From: Methanobacteriota archaeon
GTDB lineage: Archaea > Methanobacteriota > Methanobacteria > Methanobacteriales > Methanobacteriaceae
Reading direction: 5' to 3'
Assembly (NCBI GenBank): GCA_023434825.1
Contig: JAEYSH010000205.1
Span: 1 to 8,905, forward strand
DNA: 8,905 bases
The position numbers and the translations under genes were made by a program. This document shows, piece after piece, positions 6,627-8,905 of this stretch (positions within the stretch are counted from its first letter, which is position 1; every line of letters starts with the position of its first letter). Under the pieces are notes generated by a model that saw only the letters and a list, made by a program, of their open reading frames with translations, had not been told where the DNA came from and did no database searches.

Positions 6627-6634
6627 AATATAAA
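6627..6634 (-). promoter_or_regulatory. Candidate TATA box for the Asn-rich gene and perhaps argJ
   Basis: The minus strand reads TTTATATT after CGG, which would give a leader of about 70 bases. A second TATA-like TTTATAA near 6570-6578 would give a leader of about 12 bases. Both are in very A/T-rich DNA, and I cannot choose between them. Confidence 0.35.
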
Positions 6635-6667
6635 CCGTTAGTAAGCACTATAATTAAATATGTATAA

Positions 6668-6696
6668 CCAAAAACTGAAGCAATTGCAGTTTTTGG
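6668..6696. repeat. Intergenic stem-loop, 10-bp perfect arms
   Basis: CCAAAAACTG (6668-6677) and CAGTTTTTGG (6687-6696) are exact reverse complements around a 9-base loop. It lies about 95 bases past the end of the cyclase-like gene and about 130 before the Asn-rich gene. No T-run follows on the minus strand, so it is not a standard terminator; it could be a processing site, a 3'-end stabiliser or a protein site. The rest of the 256-base spacer 6536-6791 shows no gene. It holds a weak A/T-only inverted repeat (AATATAAT at 6760-6767 and ATTATATT at 6776-6783) just past the upstream stop. Confidence 0.5.
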
Positions 6697-6791
6697 CTTT
6701 ATGATATTATCCTAATTTTATCTTTATGCTTTTTTATTAATAAATATGCCGATTTGACCAATATAATATATAGACATTATATTCTATTTAA

Positions 6792-7997
6792 TTAAGTTGC
6801 CACTGCATACAAAAGGGCTAAAAATATTGAAATCACGCCAAATTCCCAATGCCCCGAACTCCATCCAACAAATGTAGCCACAAAGACAAAGATAAATATT
6901 AAAATTGCTTTTGCTTTTCCATTCATTAAAAAATCAAGGACTGCTTTAGTAAATTCAGAAGGTATATAATATGCATATGTTCCATCTGCGATATCAAAGA
7001 CCATTACCGGACTATTATTCCAAACTTTGATTTCATCAGCCATTTGGGCCCTTTCTCCGGATTCCCTACGGCTTTTACCAATACCTGCTCTTAATCTAGC
7101 ACCATGATTTAAGGCATGCCAGGCAGAGTCAATTCCCGCTCGAAGTGCCGCATCTTTTGTAGGTAAATTAGCAACTAAATCGTCACCACCTTCCCTATAC
7201 CCTTCGATTTTACCATTGCACTCGTTTTCAATAAAATTTTTAATATCAGTCATTATTTCTACAAGTTTGTCACGGCCATTTTCATCTATAAACTTTGTAG
7301 AATCAATTATATCTATAAATAAATAATTATCATAAACTGCAGGTGTACCGGCGGGTTTTTTCATCTTTGCTGAAAATACTATTGCATATTCGCCCCCAAG
7401 TTTAGTAAATCCAACACCAGCATTTTCACCTATTTGTTTGTTTAAATTAATTGCCCTTTCAATAGAAGCCGCTCCAGTCATTCCAACAGCAGCCCTAACA
7501 TGGATTTCTTTTTCTAATCCAAGCCTGATTATTTCAATTGCTACCCTTATAGCATCGTTTTTAGAAAGCAGCTTAGCTACAATTTCTGTACGGCTTTCCT
7601 CAATAATTGTACCCCTTTCTTTTTTAATTATGCTGGTAAATTCTTTAATAATTGGGTCTCTATTAAATACCTCAACATAAAGATATCGGTCGCTTCCCAT
7701 GATTATGTTGCTTAAAAGAGCATATTCATCTACTTTATTTTCAGCTGGCTTTATTTCTAAGAATTTTCTACCTTCAGGAATATTTTCAGTTCCTACTTCT
7801 TTTACCAGATTATGAAAAATATTTTGAGTTGTTATATGTGCTCGATCAACTTCTAAAAGCATTGTCTTGGTGAAATTGATCATTTCAACGTATTCACGTT
7901 CTTTGTCATTAGTGGGGTAATATTTAGTACCTATGCTTAGCACTTTAGATTTTACAAAAAACCCAAAGAGCCCTCTCATTAGATAATCCATGACCAT
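6792..7997 (-). CDS. Tandem palm-domain (GGDEF/nucleotidyl-cyclase-like) membrane protein
   Basis: The 401-residue protein appears to hold two copies of one fold. In the second copy (about 223-338) the strand NYLFIDIIDST carries Asp229, a candidate metal ligand; REGGDDLVANLP (268-279) matches the RxGGDEF hairpin of diguanylate cyclases and related palm enzymes; RLRAGIGKS (301-309) is the next strand, and ERAQMADEIK (315-324) resembles the RADxALYxAK helix of GGDEF proteins. The first copy (about 103-209) aligns along its length (DRYLYVEVFN, IVAKLLSKNDAI, HVRAAVGMTG, IERAINLNKQI), but SRTE replaces GGDD and Glu109 replaces the Asp, so it is probably regulatory or structural. Two hydrophobic stretches (about 363-379 and 386-400) end the protein and should anchor it in the membrane. 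Likely activity is nucleotide cyclisation or polymerisation; product unknown. The ATG has AAGGAGG ten bases ahead. The gene follows a Zc3h12a-like RNase gene by 34 bp. Confidence 0.85.
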   Translation of the reverse strand: MVMDYLMRGLFGFFVKSKVLSIGTKYYPTNDKEREYVEMINFTKTMLLEVDRAHITTQNIFHNLVKEVGTENIPEGRKFLEIKPAENKVDEYALLSNIIMGSDRYLYVEVFNRDPIIKEFTSIIKKERGTIIEESRTEIVAKLLSKNDAIRVAIEIIRLGLEKEIHVRAAVGMTGAASIERAINLNKQIGENAGVGFTKLGGEYAIVFSAKMKKPAGTPAVYDNYLFIDIIDSTKFIDENGRDKLVEIMTDIKNFIENECNGKIEGYREGGDDLVANLPTKDAALRAGIDSAWHALNHGARLRAGIGKSRRESGERAQMADEIKVWNNSPVMVFDIADGTYAYYIPSEFTKAVLDFLMNGKAKAILIFIFVFVATFVGWSSGHWEFGVISIFLALLYAVAT

Positions 7998-8007
7998 TTA
8001 TAATTGT

Positions 8008-8014
8008 CCTCCTT
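8008..8014 (-). promoter_or_regulatory. Strong ribosome binding site of the cyclase-like gene
   Basis: AAGGAGG on the minus strand ends ten bases before the ATG at 7997, which supports that start over the internal Met3 and Met7. It lies in the 34-bp spacer after the upstream gene. I see no convincing separate promoter there, so one transcript for both genes is likely. Confidence 0.7.
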
Positions 8015-8031
8015 GTATAGAAGATGATTAA

Positions 8032-8905
8032 TTAGGTTTCAGCTTTTTCTAAAACTATTTCAAATTCCCCAGGTTTTTCCATTAACATACTGGGCTTAAC
8101 AGCTACAATTGGGAATTTCCATGTTCCTATTCTTGCAGCAATTGTACTGGCTATATTTCTGGAGTTTTTCTTAACAAAGGCGTAATCATGATCATTAATA
8201 GTTATATTAACATTATACTTTGACTCTTCGCCTACTTCGTCAGAATAAAGGATATTAAGCTCAAAAGATCCTGGCTTTGTAAATAAATCATTTCTTATAG
8301 CTACCAGAGGGGCATGATCTAATTTTAATCTATCTCCAACAGTTACTGCTATATTTCCGGCATATCTAACCGCGTCTTTATAATCCCTTGGACTAACTAA
8401 AACAAAAATTATAAAATCACTTGTTTTTTCGGCATCTTCGACCATACTCATTACTTTATCAAATAAAGGAATTTTCATCAATAGATCTTCCATTTTAGAG
8501 TCAATTCCTTCTTCTTTACTTTTAGTAATCCTGTCTATTGCTTCTTTTGCAACAGCAATACCACTTAATTTTTTGGTCTTTTTAACTTTGTAAGGATCAA
8601 ATCCTTTTTTTTCAAATTCATTAAGGGACTGGTTGCATATTTTTTGAAGAATATTCTTAATTTTTTTAGGTCTTGAAGATGTTCCAATTATTATCTGACC
8701 CTCTTTGATATTATAAGGAATTCTTTTACTTGCAATATCCTTAAATTCATCATTATACTCTCTAAATATGTCGTTAGAAAGTATTTTTGCATTTTCTTCA
8801 TATGCTATCTTTAAAATAAAGTGATCGGCTGTGGTACCTGAAGGTACCTGTTGAATTTTACCTTCTTCTAAAAGTGTATTGAATTCTTCTTTTTTATCTA
8901 TTTCA
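8032..8905 (-). CDS. Zc3h12a/NYN-type ribonuclease with duplicated C-terminal module (5' partial)
   Basis: The frame is open from the TAA at 8034-8032 to the right edge, so 290 C-terminal residues are visible and the start lies outside. The ATG at 8493 is internal (visible residue 138). Residues 20-66 read VPSGTTADHFILKIAYEENA, then KILSNDIFREY and later KRIPYNI. This matches the second half of Zc3h12a-like RNase domains: an Asp followed by a hydrophobic helix, the SND-x-(F/Y)-R strand-loop with acidic Asp45, and the closing R-I/L-P/L strand. Asp27 and Asp45 are the likely visible metal ligands; the first catalytic Asp would lie upstream, out of view. A Lys-rich linker (about 80-135) follows. 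Then come two copies of a module (164-219 and 230-285), each with DY, NIA, a P-x-VA strand and KPGxFE. The expected role is endoribonuclease; the module's role is unknown. Confidence 0.82.
   Translation of the reverse strand, partial: EIDKKEEFNTLLEEGKIQQVPSGTTADHFILKIAYEENAKILSNDIFREYNDEFKDIASKRIPYNIKEGQIIIGTSSRPKKIKNILQKICNQSLNEFEKKGFDPYKVKKTKKLSGIAVAKEAIDRITKSKEEGIDSKMEDLLMKIPLFDKVMSMVEDAEKTSDFIIFVLVSPRDYKDAVRYAGNIAVTVGDRLKLDHAPLVAIRNDLFTKPGSFELNILYSDEVGEESKYNVNITINDHDYAFVKKNSRNIASTIAARIGTWKFPIVAVKPSMLMEKPGEFEIVLEKAET

Noticed and set aside
6536..6791. tRNA, small ORF or CRISPR repeat in the long spacer
   Set aside because: No cloverleaf, CCA end or regularly spaced repeats could be found; only A/T-rich DNA, promoter-like elements and two inverted repeats are visible.
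6792..7997. Assignment of the double-palm protein as GTP cyclohydrolase III
   Set aside because: That archaeal enzyme also has two palm-like halves, but it is shorter, soluble and has a GGDN site. This protein has REGGDD, a degenerate first half and C-terminal membrane segments.
8032..8493. A complete 153-residue gene starting at ATG 8493
   Set aside because: The same frame is open to the window edge and the upstream part encodes a recognisable nuclease segment, so the ATG is internal.

Overview
The window looks like chromosomal DNA of a low-GC methanogenic archaeon, most likely Methanobacteriales (Methanobacterium-like). Evidence: separate archaeal-type SecD and SecF, an acetyl-cycle arginine cluster with a methanogen-like ArgJ, Shine-Dalgarno sites of the GGTGAT type, TATA boxes with TTTATA or TTATATAT cores, and A/T-rich spacers with oligo-T tracts after genes. 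Every supported gene is on the minus strand, so transcription runs from right to left. I see no rRNA, tRNA, CRISPR array or insertion sequence.

Right part (about 6792-8905): two genes 34 bp apart. The upstream one is cut by the window edge and lacks its 5' end. It reads in one open frame to base 8905 and carries the C-terminal part of a Zc3h12a/NYN-type (PIN-like) ribonuclease domain followed by two copies of a module of about 55 residues. The downstream one is a 401-residue protein with two tandem palm folds of the GGDEF/nucleotidyl-cyclase type. The first copy has lost its catalytic residues, the second keeps an REGGDD signature, and two hydrophobic segments end the protein. This RNase plus cyclase-like pair is the part of the window most likely to be an undescribed system.

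Middle part (about 2842-6535): a small membrane-anchored Asn-rich protein, then argJ, argB and argC. ArgJ transfers acetyl from N-acetylornithine to glutamate, ArgB phosphorylates N-acetylglutamate and ArgC reduces the acyl phosphate, giving most of the acetyl cycle towards ornithine (the aminotransferase ArgD is not in the window). argB and argC each appear to have their own promoter. The argB promoter has a 16-bp perfect palindrome at the predicted transcription start, a good operator candidate.

Left part (about 1-2713): a short-chain flavodoxin, secF and secD, tightly packed (the secF ribosome site overlaps the flavodoxin stop, and secF and secD overlap by ATGA). They end at a hairpin plus T-rich terminator. 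SecD and SecF form the accessory complex of the Sec translocon. Beyond them, the first 25 codons of a hydrophobic membrane protein run off the left edge.
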